From: Chloroflexota bacterium
GTDB lineage: Bacteria > Chloroflexota > Anaerolineae > Promineifilales > Promineifilaceae
Reading direction: 5' to 3'
Assembly: GCA_008501785.1 (NCBI GenBank)
Contig: QQUD01000364.1
Coordinates: 1-7,275 of the forward strand
Length of the DNA stretch: 7,275 bases
Shown piece after piece: positions 1-7,262 of the stretch. Within the stretch, counting starts at the first letter, position 1; every line of letters begins with the position of its first letter. The position numbers were made by a program, and so were the translations under genes. The notes under the pieces are model-generated. The model did not search any database. It had not been told where the DNA came from and was given only the letters and a program-made list of their open reading frames with translations.

Positions 1-2835
1 TACAGCCCAGATTTGTTTACATCTGAGGGCATTGCTGAGATGCTCAGTCAATATGTGCATTTGCTGGAACAGCTTGTCGCAAATCCTGGACAAAAAATTG
101 CAGAACCCTCATTAGTGACCGAAGCGGCGCGGCAATTTTTACCCAATTTAGTTGAGCCGTTGGGCGAAACGTGGCATGGTCCTGTTCATGAAATGGTATC
201 AAAGCAGGCACAAAGTTTGCCTGAACATCTTGCCGTTGTTGATGCCCAAGAAAGTTTGAGATATAGCGAACTGGAGCGGTTGAGCAATCAATTGGCGCAT
301 CAATTACTGGACGCAAACATAAAGCCGCAAGATGTGGTTGCTGTGTATGCCCATCGTAGTTCTTCTTTGGTTGTTGCGTTGATGGGAATCATGAAGGCTG
401 GGGCGACGTTTGTCATTCTTGATCCTGCTTATCCGCCACAGCGATTGATTGACTATGTTGATCCCGTCAATCCATCTGGTTTTATTCAATTGGATGTGGC
501 TGGGTCTGTTCCGCCAGCATTGGATGATTGGTTGGCTGGACATGAGTTGGCTTGCCGCATTCAACTGCCATGCCCCGGTGAGCTTGTTGCAAAAGGTATG
601 TTGGCGAATTATGCAGTAACGCCCCCTGAGGTAACTGTCGGGCCAGATGATTTAGCGTATATTGCTTTTACGTCTGGTTCAACGGGTAAACCAAAAGCAA
701 TTATGGGGCGGCACGGGTCGCTGTCTCACTTTTTGCCCTGGCAGCAGCAGGCGTTTCGGCTGACGACCGATGACCGGTTTAGCATGTTGTCTGGGTTGTC
801 GCATGACCCGTTGCAGCGTGATATTTTCACGTCGTTATGGGTTGGCGCAACGCTATATATTCCAGAACCAGATTTTGTGGGAAATTCGCGCCGGTTTGCA
901 AATTGGATGGTTGATTGTGGTATTACGTTTGCGCATATGACGCCACCGATGAATGCGATTTTGACGGAAACGGCCGTTTCTGACATCTGTCTCCCGTCTT
1001 TAAAATACACATTTTTTGTGGGCGATAAAGTGACCAAAGACGACGTGAATCGGCTGCGAAAACTGGCACCACAAGTCACCTGCATCAATTCGTATGGATC
1101 AACAGAAACCCAGCGAGCTGTTGGTTACAATTTGATTCCACCAGATGTTTCATTGGAAACGGCGCGAGCGATTTTACCTGTTGGGCGGGGTATGCCCGAC
1201 GTGCAGTTAATGATTCTAAATGAGCATGGACAGCAGACCGGGATAGGTGAGCTAGGCGAAATTCATGTGCGCAGTCCCCATTTGTCTGGCGGATATTTGA
1301 ATGAGCCAGAAATGACCGCAGAACGGTTTCCTGCAAACCCTTGTACAGACCGTCCCCAAGACAAAATGTACCGATCTGGTGATTTGGGTCGTTATTTGCC
1401 TGATGGCACGGTCGAATTTGTGGGGCGAAATGACCGTCAGGTCAAAATTCGCGGATTCCGCATTGAGCTTGGTGAAATCGAATCCGCGTTAACTCAACAT
1501 CCTGCCGTTGAAAAAGGCGTGGTGGTGCTGCACAGCAACGGTCAACAGCTCATTGCTTATGCTGTATCTCCTCAAAACCAAGATGATGAGTTTGCCGACA
1601 GTATCCGAGCATCTTTGATGAATCGTTTGCCAAATTTTATGGTGCCATCATCAGTCACTGTGTTAGACAGTTTGCCGTTAACCCCTAATGGCAAGATTGA
1701 TTATCGTGCACTGCCAGAGCCTGAATTGGATGCGCACGCAGAAACCTATGTGCCGCCACAAACTGAACTGGAAAAACAGCTTGTGACGATGTGGGAAGAT
1801 GGGTTAAGTGTAGAAAAGGTGGGAATTCAAGACAATTTCTTTGCGCTTGGCGGTCATTCGTTGCTTGCTGTGCGGTTGTTTACGCAGATTGAATCCAAGT
1901 TTGATGTCAATTTGCCCCTGTTGACGCTTTTCCAAGGTGGTACGGTGGCACATTTGGCGCAGCAAATTGAGAAGCAGCAAGGTAAAACGAGATGGTCGTC
2001 GATTGTGAAGATGCAAATGGATGGCAAGAAACGGCCGTTTTTCTGTGTCCACGGCATCACCGGCGACTTGCTCTGGTTCCGCGAATTGGCCGGGTTGTTT
2101 GCGCCAGAACGGCCGTTTATTGGTCTCCGATCACATGGCTTAGATGGGGTGCAGGAGCCGTTTGAGACGATTGCCGGAATGGCTGCTCACTACATCTCTG
2201 AAATGCGGCAGGTGCAGCCGGTTGGTCCTTACTACATTGGTGGCGCCAGCTTTGGTGGCACAGTCGCCTTAGAAATGGCCCAGCAGCTTAAAGAGCGCGG
2301 GGATGATGTGGCATTGCTAGTGATGTTTGATCATGCACCGCATAATGCTGAGTTTGGAGAACAGAGAAAGCGGGAAACGGCCGTAAGCTTCATCAAGAAC
2401 TTTCCGCTGTGGGCCAAAAGTTTTGCTGAACTCGGCCCTAAACGCATGTTTGCCAGAATGCGGCGCCAGATACGTGTGTTGCTGCACCAAGGCAGCGCCA
2501 AGCTCAAACACAATCAACCCCCAATTGGGGAGATCACAGCAGATGATTTGTTAGATTACGCCTCTGAATTGCCGCAGCATCGGCGAACCTTGATCGAGAA
2601 AAACTTTTATGCAATGAAAGCCTATATACCGCTGCAATATGATGGCCCGGTGTTGGTCATCAAAGCGAAAGCCCGGTCCTTGTTTCGTGTCATTGATCCA
2701 GTTGAGGGGTGGAAACATCTGTCAAATGGTGATTTGCTGGTACAGACAATTCCGGGGTCCCATGAAGGTATTTTTAAATCACCAAATGTGCAGGAATTAG
2801 CTAAACAGTTGCAAACGTGTTTGGATGAAGCATAA
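1..2835 (+). CDS. NRPS terminal module, 5'-partial: C-domain end, A, PCP, thioesterase
   Basis: The frame is open from base 1, so the gene starts upstream; the TTG at 13 is internal. Residues here count from base 1 (944 aa visible). Residues 1-50 match the end of a condensation domain. The adenylation domain runs about 70-575: A1 near 86-91, A3 TSGSTGKPK at 224-232, A4 with Asp269, A5 NSYGSTE at 363-369, A7 YRSGDL at 457-462, A8 from 475, A10 NGKID with Lys565. The carrier domain has GGHSLL with phosphopantetheine Ser620. The thioesterase (about 680-944) has GASFGG with Ser750, Asp777 and His921; the 27-residue Ser-Asp spacing equals my recollection of surfactin thioesterase. The module should activate one amino acid, tether it, condense it and release the peptide by hydrolysis or cyclisation in the cytoplasm. 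Pocket residues resemble fungal Lys2 (alpha-aminoadipate); the substrate remains inferred. Module identity is very secure. Confidence 0.96.
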   Translation, partial: YSPDLFTSEGIAEMLSQYVHLLEQLVANPGQKIAEPSLVTEAARQFLPNLVEPLGETWHGPVHEMVSKQAQSLPEHLAVVDAQESLRYSELERLSNQLAHQLLDANIKPQDVVAVYAHRSSSLVVALMGIMKAGATFVILDPAYPPQRLIDYVDPVNPSGFIQLDVAGSVPPALDDWLAGHELACRIQLPCPGELVAKGMLANYAVTPPEVTVGPDDLAYIAFTSGSTGKPKAIMGRHGSLSHFLPWQQQAFRLTTDDRFSMLSGLSHDPLQRDIFTSLWVGATLYIPEPDFVGNSRRFANWMVDCGITFAHMTPPMNAILTETAVSDICLPSLKYTFFVGDKVTKDDVNRLRKLAPQVTCINSYGSTETQRAVGYNLIPPDVSLETARAILPVGRGMPDVQLMILNEHGQQTGIGELGEIHVRSPHLSGGYLNEPEMTAERFPANPCTDRPQDKMYRSGDLGRYLPDGTVEFVGRNDRQVKIRGFRIELGEIESALTQHPAVEKGVVVLHSNGQQLIAYAVSPQNQDDEFADSIRASLMNRLPNFMVPSSVTVLDSLPLTPNGKIDYRALPEPELDAHAETYVPPQTELEKQLVTMWEDGLSVEKVGIQDNFFALGGHSLLAVRLFTQIESKFDVNLPLLTLFQGGTVAHLAQQIEKQQGKTRWSSIVKMQMDGKKRPFFCVHGITGDLLWFRELAGLFAPERPFIGLRSHGLDGVQEPFETIAGMAAHYISEMRQVQPVGPYYIGGASFGGTVALEMAQQLKERGDDVALLVMFDHAPHNAEFGEQRKRETAVSFIKNFPLWAKSFAELGPKRMFARMRRQIRVLLHQGSAKLKHNQPPIGEITADDLLDYASELPQHRRTLIEKNFYAMKAYIPLQYDGPVLVIKAKARSLFRVIDPVEGWKHLSNGDLLVQTIPGSHEGIFKSPNVQELAKQLQTCLDEA

Positions 2836-2842
2836 ATAACTA

Positions 2843-3187
2843 ATGAATAATTTACTCGTGTTTTTAGTTTTAATGTTGTTGCTGGTTATTTTCTTAGCAG
2901 CAATTAACTTTGCGGCCTGGCGCTCTATGCAGAAGAAAGAACAGGCAATACGGGCACCTTTAGGTCAACAAGGCCAAACGTTATCATTGCCCACACACTG
3001 ACCAAAGCGAGATCCAAATTATTAGCCCCGACAGGAAGTGCCAGACTGGCATCATTCACTTGAACCAGATAGCAATCAAGATGAACGAGCAGAGTTTAAA
3101 GCTAAATTTGGTGAGGTTCCAGACGATCCAGATGCAGCATTGGCGTGGCTAGAGGCACTGGCCAAAGAAGAACTTGATGAATCATAA
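2843..3187 (+). pseudogene. small membrane protein gene broken by two indels
   Basis: An ATG 7 bases after the NRPS stop opens a 52-residue frame (2843-3001) with one hydrophobic segment (about residues 4-25), then a basic stretch and a TGA at 2999. The same frame meets TAG at 3023, then stays open to TAA at 3185 with an acidic C-terminal part ending in DAALAWLEALAKEELDES. Between the stops, another frame reads sensibly as TDQSEIQIISPDRK. Adding one AC to the ACACAC run at 2993-2998 and one G near 3035-3038 would join all parts into a single protein of about 115 aa without stops, with one N-terminal membrane anchor and an acidic cytoplasmic or external tail. I therefore call it a decayed gene or a sequencing error. 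The alternative is that only the 52-aa peptide is made. No clear ribosome binding site is visible; translational coupling to the NRPS is possible. Function unknown. Confidence 0.55.
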
Positions 3188-3201
3188 AGCTTGTTGGGTT
3201 T

Positions 3202-3276
3202 CGTGATCGTGATCGTTTTCGTGATCGTAATCGGATTCATTTTCGATTACGATCACGAATGACGATCACGATTACG
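3202..3276. repeat. GATC-rich imperfect hairpin between convergent genes, possible bidirectional terminator
   Basis: Arms 3218-3233 and 3244-3259 are perfect 16-bp inverted repeats around a 10-base loop. A second, outer pair (3202-3216 with 3262-3276) adds 15 bp with one G-T pair, separated from the inner stem by a 1x2 internal loop. The stretch contains six GATC tetramers within about 80 bases. It lies after the last + strand frame and just past the stop of the - strand beta-helix gene, where a shared terminator would sit. No long T run follows on either strand, so it could instead be a dispersed palindromic repeat. Apart from this element, 3188-3293 shows nothing coding. Confidence 0.7.
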
Positions 3277-3293
3277 ATCAAGATAATGTTTGT

Positions 3294-5054
3294 TTACCTC
3301 TGAATTAATGGCAAATAAACAAATATATCAGTTGGCATGATAGTGATGCTATCTGTGAGGATAGGAGTGCTGCCGTCTAGGGCGGTTAGTGTGACGGTGT
3401 AAATGGTGTAATTTTGTAATTGGGTGATTGTGGTGCTGCGCGTTTCTTTGGCGAGACCGGTGATGGGGGATGTGGGTGTTCCGTTGGGGCCACCTGTGTA
3501 GGTGATTTCCCAGGTAGCGCCGTCGGGTAGGGTGGTGTTGACGGTCCATGATAGATGGACGGTTTGGTCGTTGGGTGAGCCGGAAAGCTGCAATGTCGAT
3601 TGGAATTCAACTGCGCCGATGTCGGGAGTGGAACGGCCGTTTCCCAAAATATCTTCGCTGGGGGCATTGGCCGCATCTGCAGCATCAATCACTTTACTGC
3701 CGGAAGCAGGCGTTCCGTAGGTGTTTACCAGCGTTGTGAACGCATCGGCAATTGTGGTCGAGCCGTCGGCAAATTGTGAGCCGGTCCAGCGCGGAATGAT
3801 TAGCCCCGATTGACTGCCCAATTGCGGATTTGCCACCAGTCGATTACTGTCGTCCGTGTAGTTGATCAATTCACCACTGTCTTCGGGAATTGCCGAACCA
3901 CCATTCCAGTACAAGTTGTTATCCAACGTAAATGAGCTGGTTTCACCGATGGGGGTGTCGGAGAAATCGTTGCTGCCGCCGCCGTTTGCGCCCATTGTGC
4001 CGGTGGAATCAGACCAAATATTGTTGTAGAAACGGATATTTTCGTTGGCTGGATTGCTGCCTTCGGTGTTGAGCCGCATGGCATAGGCCAACGCGGGTAA
4101 GTTGCCGACAACTGTGTTGTTACGGAAGGTGACGTTTTGCCCGCCTTTGACACCAAACGAGGTTCGCATCACGTTGGCGGCATTGCCCAACATCAGATTG
4201 TTTTCTACCAGCACATTGCGGGCTTCAAAAAATGGCTGTCCATCTTCGCCAATCAGCACAAAGTTAGAGCCGGTTGAGCCTTCCCAATTTAGGAATACAT
4301 TGCGGCGCACTGTCACGCGATCATTGCCCGTGTAATCGTCGCTGCTGCCGTTACTGTCTTTGATGACGATGTAACTGCCGGTGTTGTTGAGATTTGAACG
4401 ACCGCTTCCGCTAAAGTCGTTGAAAAAGATATTGTCTTGCACAATTACGTCTTCGACGCTGTTGATATCGATATGCTCGTCGTGGCCGGTCATGTTGTAA
4501 AACATGTTGCCTTCGACGAGGATGTCGTGGGTGGCGTTGTTGATTTTGAGGACATCGTTGTCGTAGCTGTCGTGCATGATGTTGTTGCGCAGGGTGATGT
4601 GATGTACGCTGCCATTGCCATCACCATCGATGTGGACAACCAATGCTCCTGAATTAGAGCTGCTATGTCGAATTTCAAACCCTTCGATAGTGATTCCTTG
4701 CACCCCATTTGGGTGGGTATAGGCAGTGATAACCTTATCTGTGTGTTGCAGAATGGCTTTGTAGGGTGTTTCGGAACGGACGGTAACGCCGGTGGGGAAG
4801 GTGCCGCGAATGCGAACACGGCCGTTATACTCCCCAGCCTTCACCAAAATCAAGCTCCCATCTGTCACACTGTCGAGTGCATGGGTAATGGTTGCCCACG
4901 GGTTCGTGTTAGAGCCGTTGCCGGTGCTATCGTTGCCGTTGGTGGCGACGTAGAAGGTGCCTGCGGCGTGAGTGGTGTGGGGAGTGGGAACGGCCGTTAT
5001 CGTGCCCAGCATCAATATTAAGAAAAAGAGCAACCATGTTGTAAATCGTTTCAT
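3294..5054 (-). CDS. secreted parallel beta-helix protein with C-terminal FN3-like domain
   Basis: The protein has 586 aa from ATG 5054. Residues 1-31 form a signal peptide (MKRF, hydrophobic core [11 protein letters not shown], cut near THAA). The mature start, [15 protein letters not shown] with a following [10 protein letters not shown], is DUF1565-like. Asn/Asp-rich repeats such as [28 protein letters not shown] and [12 protein letters not shown] fit stacked rungs of a right-handed beta-helix, as in pectate-lyase-like folds. About 455-485 ends in DIGAVEF, like the C-terminal block of many beta-helix 'choice-of-anchor' proteins. Residues 486-574 look like fibronectin type III, and the tail is FVYLPLIQR. 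It is presumably exported by Sec and may bind or cleave polysaccharide, but no catalytic residues can be assigned. A longer frame reaches 5132, but its extra 26 residues are translated from repeat DNA; a GAGG 6 bases before 5054 supports the shorter start. It lies downstream of, and in the same direction as, the propeller gene. Confidence 0.88.
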   Translation of the reverse strand: MKRFTTWLLFFLILMLGTITAVPTPHTTHAAGTFYVATNGNDSTGNGSNTNPWATITHALDSVTDGSLILVKAGEYNGRVRIRGTFPTGVTVRSETPYKAILQHTDKVITAYTHPNGVQGITIEGFEIRHSSSNSGALVVHIDGDGNGSVHHITLRNNIMHDSYDNDVLKINNATHDILVEGNMFYNMTGHDEHIDINSVEDVIVQDNIFFNDFSGSGRSNLNNTGSYIVIKDSNGSSDDYTGNDRVTVRRNVFLNWEGSTGSNFVLIGEDGQPFFEARNVLVENNLMLGNAANVMRTSFGVKGGQNVTFRNNTVVGNLPALAYAMRLNTEGSNPANENIRFYNNIWSDSTGTMGANGGGSNDFSDTPIGETSSFTLDNNLYWNGGSAIPEDSGELINYTDDSNRLVANPQLGSQSGLIIPRWTGSQFADGSTTIADAFTTLVNTYGTPASGSKVIDAADAANAPSEDILGNGRSTPDIGAVEFQSTLQLSGSPNDQTVHLSWTVNTTLPDGATWEITYTGGPNGTPTSPITGLAKETRSTTITQLQNYTIYTVTLTALDGSTPILTDSITIMPTDIFVYLPLIQR

Positions 5055-5060
5055 TGGAGA

Positions 5061-5064
5061 CCTC
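5061..5064 (-). promoter_or_regulatory. ribosome binding site of the beta-helix gene
   Basis: The - strand reads GAGG 6 bases before the ATG at 5054. This placement, with the signal peptide beginning directly at that ATG, decides the start against the upstream in-frame ATG at 5132 (which lies in the repeat block) and the ATG at 5066. Confidence 0.6.
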
Positions 5065-5086
5065 ATTTTTTTTAAGGAGAAAAATA

Positions 5087-5171
5087 ATAAATAATGAATT
5101 GTAAATTGTGAATTGTGAATGAGGCGTTTCATTCACAATTCATTATTCATTATTCACAATTCATTATTCAT
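5087..5171. repeat. AT-rich block of direct and inverted repeats
   Basis: Two identical 20-bp direct copies lie at 5131-5150 and 5152-5171, built from ATTCACAATT plus CATTATTCAT. The left half (5087-5122) holds inverted near-copies of the same words. The arms 5111-5122 and 5129-5140 form a perfect 12-bp hairpin with the 6-base loop GGCGTT. It fills most of the 136-base gap between the two secreted-protein genes. It could fold in the transcript and separate their expression, or be a small dispersed palindromic element. Read as protein on the - strand it gives [12 protein letters not shown], a sequence I recall as a typical false N-terminus from such repeats. Confidence 0.75.
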
Positions 5172-5190
5172 ACGTGTTCTAATATTCCAC

Positions 5191-7149
5191 TCAATTTTGA
5201 ATCATAATAGGCAAAAATGTTAACGTGCCGTTGGCAATGATGGTGTTGGGCAGTTGCGTCATGTTGCCCAATCCATCATCAAGCGTGGTGTTGTATTGGA
5301 TGACGGTGGGGTCGGTGACGCTGCCGTTGATGGTGATGTTGAATTGAATGGTGACGGGAACGGCCGTTTCCACCACACCCGACCAGTTAACCGTTCCCCC
5401 AGCATAATCTGATGTGCCGCTGCTGGCTGTTAAATTGCCTGCATACGTCACATTTGCCGGAATTTGGCTAGTGAGGCTGGCGCTGTCTAAATCTGGGCCA
5501 AAATTACGCAGGGTGATTGTGACTTGTGCGGTTTCATTTGGACCTGGATTGAGAGGTGATATTTGTATATTGGAGTTAAACAGGTTGCCCTGAAGCAGTG
5601 AACCAGTGCGTTGGTAGTTGTTGCGTCCTGTTCCCCACAAGATGCGAGCGTTGGCTGTGCCTGGTAAATCATAGGCGACGAAGCCAGAATGGGATGTGTT
5701 GATCACCAGTTCCATGTCGCTGTCGGCATCGATGTTAGCGATGGTGGGGGCGGCCAATCCACCATTCCAGTCAGGGCTGCCAAAGGCGGCAGGCAAGTTG
5801 ATTTCTTGCAAAACGCTGCCCTGGTAGCTGAGGATGTGCAGTTTGCCGACGTAATTGCTGCCTTTTTGCGGCCATGAGGTAAAAATCACTTCTGCTTTGC
5901 TGTCGTTGTCGAGGTCGGCAATGATGGGTTCGGAGGCGAAGCGGTAGCCGGGGCCGGTGGCGTTGACGTTGAAGGGCCAGTTGTGGTGTTCGGTCTTGTC
6001 GAGCCAGTAGGTGTGTAAACGGCCGTCATACGACGGATACAGCACCTCTTTTAGCCCATCGCCATCCAAATCCGCAATCACCGGATTGGGATGCACGCTT
6101 TCAATCACATTGTAGTTTTCGATTAGTGGGGCGGCGCTGCCATCGGGCGTGGGGATGGCTTCCCAATTCTTGCCGCTGCCGCTCCAGCGGCTGCGATCTG
6201 CATTGAAGATAAATGGCATTTCATACAGATTTGTGTAAGGGTTGGTGCCGCAGTTGTACACATTGCCAACCACGATTACCTCCAGTTCGCCATCGTTATT
6301 CACATCAACCATGCTGGCGGCTGAATGGGCAAAATTAGGGCGATGCTCGCTGCCGCAATTCGCGTAGCCACGAATATCAACAGCATGATCAACATGAACG
6401 CCCGTTTTGCCCCAGCCTTTGTTACCGTACATGCTGTACGCGGGAATTTGACTGCCGTTGGCTTCGTAGGCGTTGATGTAATGCACATCAGAGGGCACGA
6501 CAATTTCGGCCACGCCGTCGCCGTCCATGTCGCCAACTGTGGCGTTGTCGTTGTAGACACCCCAGGCATAGCCGTCGTCGTTGTTTAGGCGCGGCCAACC
6601 GCTGCGGGTTGCGCCGTTGTGTTCGAGTACCCATGTGTTTGTTTTGCTGCCGATGGCGGCGCTGACGATGATTTCCATGGTGCTGTCGTTGTCGATGTCG
6701 TAGACGACAAGGCCGCGCAGTTCGTTGCCAGATGGCTGTTTGGACCAGACTTGATTGCCGTTGTGGTCGTGGACGTTGACGGTGCCGCTGCCGTGTGTGG
6801 TGACGATTTCTAAATCGCCGTTGTTGTCGATGTCGGCGATGACGACGCCTGCCCAGATGCGGCCGCCGGGCGGGTCTACGGACCAGTCTACGGTGCCGTT
6901 TTCGCCGTTGAGGACGAAGAGGGAGTAGGTGCCACCAATGACTTCGGGCTTGTTGTCGCCGTCGAGGTCGGCGACGGCGGCGGATGAATACCATCCTGTT
7001 TCGCACCAGGAATTGTAGCAGCCGCCGTGCTGCCATTTGAGAATGGGGGTGGCAACGCTGTCTGGGGCTGCGTTTGAGGATGAGGTTAAGGTGAAAACAG
7101 AAAGAATGAGAATGAGGAAAATGGGGAATATTGTGAATTGTTTTTTCAT
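5191..7149 (-). CDS. secreted FG-GAP/VCBS beta-propeller protein with DUF11-like domain
   Basis: The protein has 652 aa from ATG 7149. Residues 1-27 are a signal peptide (MKKQF, core FPIFLILILSVF, cut near SNA/AP). Eight FG-GAP-type blades with Asp-rich calcium-loop motifs begin at about residues 61 (DLDGDNKPE), 106 (DIDNNGDLE), 151 (DIDNDSTME), 207 (DMDGDGVAE), 282 (DVNNDGELE), 360 (DLDGDGLKE), 412 (DLDNDSKAE) and 472 (NIDADSDME), giving an integrin-alpha-like propeller. The cysteines at 44, 49, 265 and 300 could form disulfides outside the cell. Residues about 530-640 (PGPNETAQVTITLRNFGPD and a later GGTVNWSG) resemble a DUF11 beta-sandwich. The tail is LTFLPIMIQN, similar to that of the neighbouring beta-helix protein. 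Such proteins usually bind ligands or surfaces with calcium; the actual ligand is not readable. Upstream in-frame ATGs at 7188 and 7170 are less likely because AAGG lies 7 bases before 7149. Confidence 0.9.
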   Translation of the reverse strand: MKKQFTIFPIFLILILSVFTLTSSSNAAPDSVATPILKWQHGGCYNSWCETGWYSSAAVADLDGDNKPEVIGGTYSLFVLNGENGTVDWSVDPPGGRIWAGVVIADIDNNGDLEIVTTHGSGTVNVHDHNGNQVWSKQPSGNELRGLVVYDIDNDSTMEIIVSAAIGSKTNTWVLEHNGATRSGWPRLNNDDGYAWGVYNDNATVGDMDGDGVAEIVVPSDVHYINAYEANGSQIPAYSMYGNKGWGKTGVHVDHAVDIRGYANCGSEHRPNFAHSAASMVDVNNDGELEVIVVGNVYNCGTNPYTNLYEMPFIFNADRSRWSGSGKNWEAIPTPDGSAAPLIENYNVIESVHPNPVIADLDGDGLKEVLYPSYDGRLHTYWLDKTEHHNWPFNVNATGPGYRFASEPIIADLDNDSKAEVIFTSWPQKGSNYVGKLHILSYQGSVLQEINLPAAFGSPDWNGGLAAPTIANIDADSDMELVINTSHSGFVAYDLPGTANARILWGTGRNNYQRTGSLLQGNLFNSNIQISPLNPGPNETAQVTITLRNFGPDLDSASLTSQIPANVTYAGNLTASSGTSDYAGGTVNWSGVVETAVPVTIQFNITINGSVTDPTVIQYNTTLDDGLGNMTQLPNTIIANGTLTFLPIMIQN

Positions 7150-7156
7150 TTTTTTA

Positions 7157-7160
7157 CCTT
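7157..7160 (-). promoter_or_regulatory. ribosome binding site of the propeller gene
   Basis: The - strand reads AAGG 7 bases before the ATG at 7149, and a positively charged signal-peptide start (MKK) follows directly. This favours 7149 over the upstream ATGs at 7170 and 7188. Confidence 0.6.
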
Positions 7161-7178
7161 GTAACGACATCGAATTAT

Positions 7179-7262
7179 GGCGATTCAAAAATTAAAATGG
7201 TAATCAAATGGTGCATTGAATCGCCTTAATGAACCTGAAGTGTCAACAATTACGATTACCAT
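7179..7262 (-). promoter_or_regulatory. leader/promoter region of the propeller gene with two inverted repeats
   Basis: A perfect 10-bp inverted repeat, GGCGATTCAA at 7179-7188 and TTGAATCGCC at 7216-7225, is separated by 27 bases. A second, interleaved 9-bp pair, ATGGTAATC at 7197-7205 and GATTACCAT at 7254-7262, overlaps it. On the - strand a perfect TTGACA (7246-7241) could serve as a -35 box, but no good -10 box follows at 16-18 bases, so the promoter itself is weakly supported. The repeats could be operator half-sites or fold in the 5' leader. Confidence 0.35.

Larger units (their letters stand above)
970..6026. repeat. nine dispersed copies of the palindrome ACGGCCGT
   Basis: Copies start at 970, 2031, 2109, 2377, 3633, 4818, 4990, 5360 and 6019, all inside the three long genes. 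Eight of the nine extend to RAACGGCCGT, and several reach GGAAACGGCCGTTTCC-like symmetry. The copies are read in different frames: as TAV (970, 2377, 4990, 5360), RP (2031, 2109) and GR (3633, 4818, 6019). Protein-level constraint therefore does not explain them. The entry spans the first to the last copy; it is not a continuous element. Confidence 0.85.

Noticed and set aside
13..15. TTG as the start of the NRPS gene
   Set aside because: The frame is open to base 1, and residues before and after 13 match the end of a condensation domain, so the gene is cut by the window edge.
2999..3025. Read-through of TGA and TAG as selenocysteine or pyrrolysine
   Set aside because: The codons between the two stops read poorly in that frame, while the other frame reads well; two small indels explain the region more simply, and no recoding structure is evident.
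2836..3293. MbtH-like or tailoring gene next to the NRPS
   Set aside because: The only frame has a membrane segment and acidic tail, with none of the conserved Trp/Pro pattern of MbtH proteins.
4437..5021. Several open frames on the + strand opposite the beta-helix gene
   Set aside because: They are antisense shadows with skewed composition (Val/Asp-rich), with no recognisable motif or ribosome binding site.
5087..5171. CRISPR-like array
   Set aside because: The repeats are adjacent, AT-rich and mixed in orientation, with no regular unique spacers.
6853..6864. A further CGGCCG site at GCGGCCGC
   Set aside because: Its flanks are GC-rich (NotI-like), not the A/T flanks of the nine ACGGCCGT copies, so it was not counted with that family.
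6488..7036. A long Arg/His-rich frame on the - strand inside the propeller gene
   Set aside because: It overlaps the propeller gene on the same strand in another frame. Its Arg-rich, low-complexity content arises from reading the repeated Asp-Gly codons out of frame, and it has no domain character.
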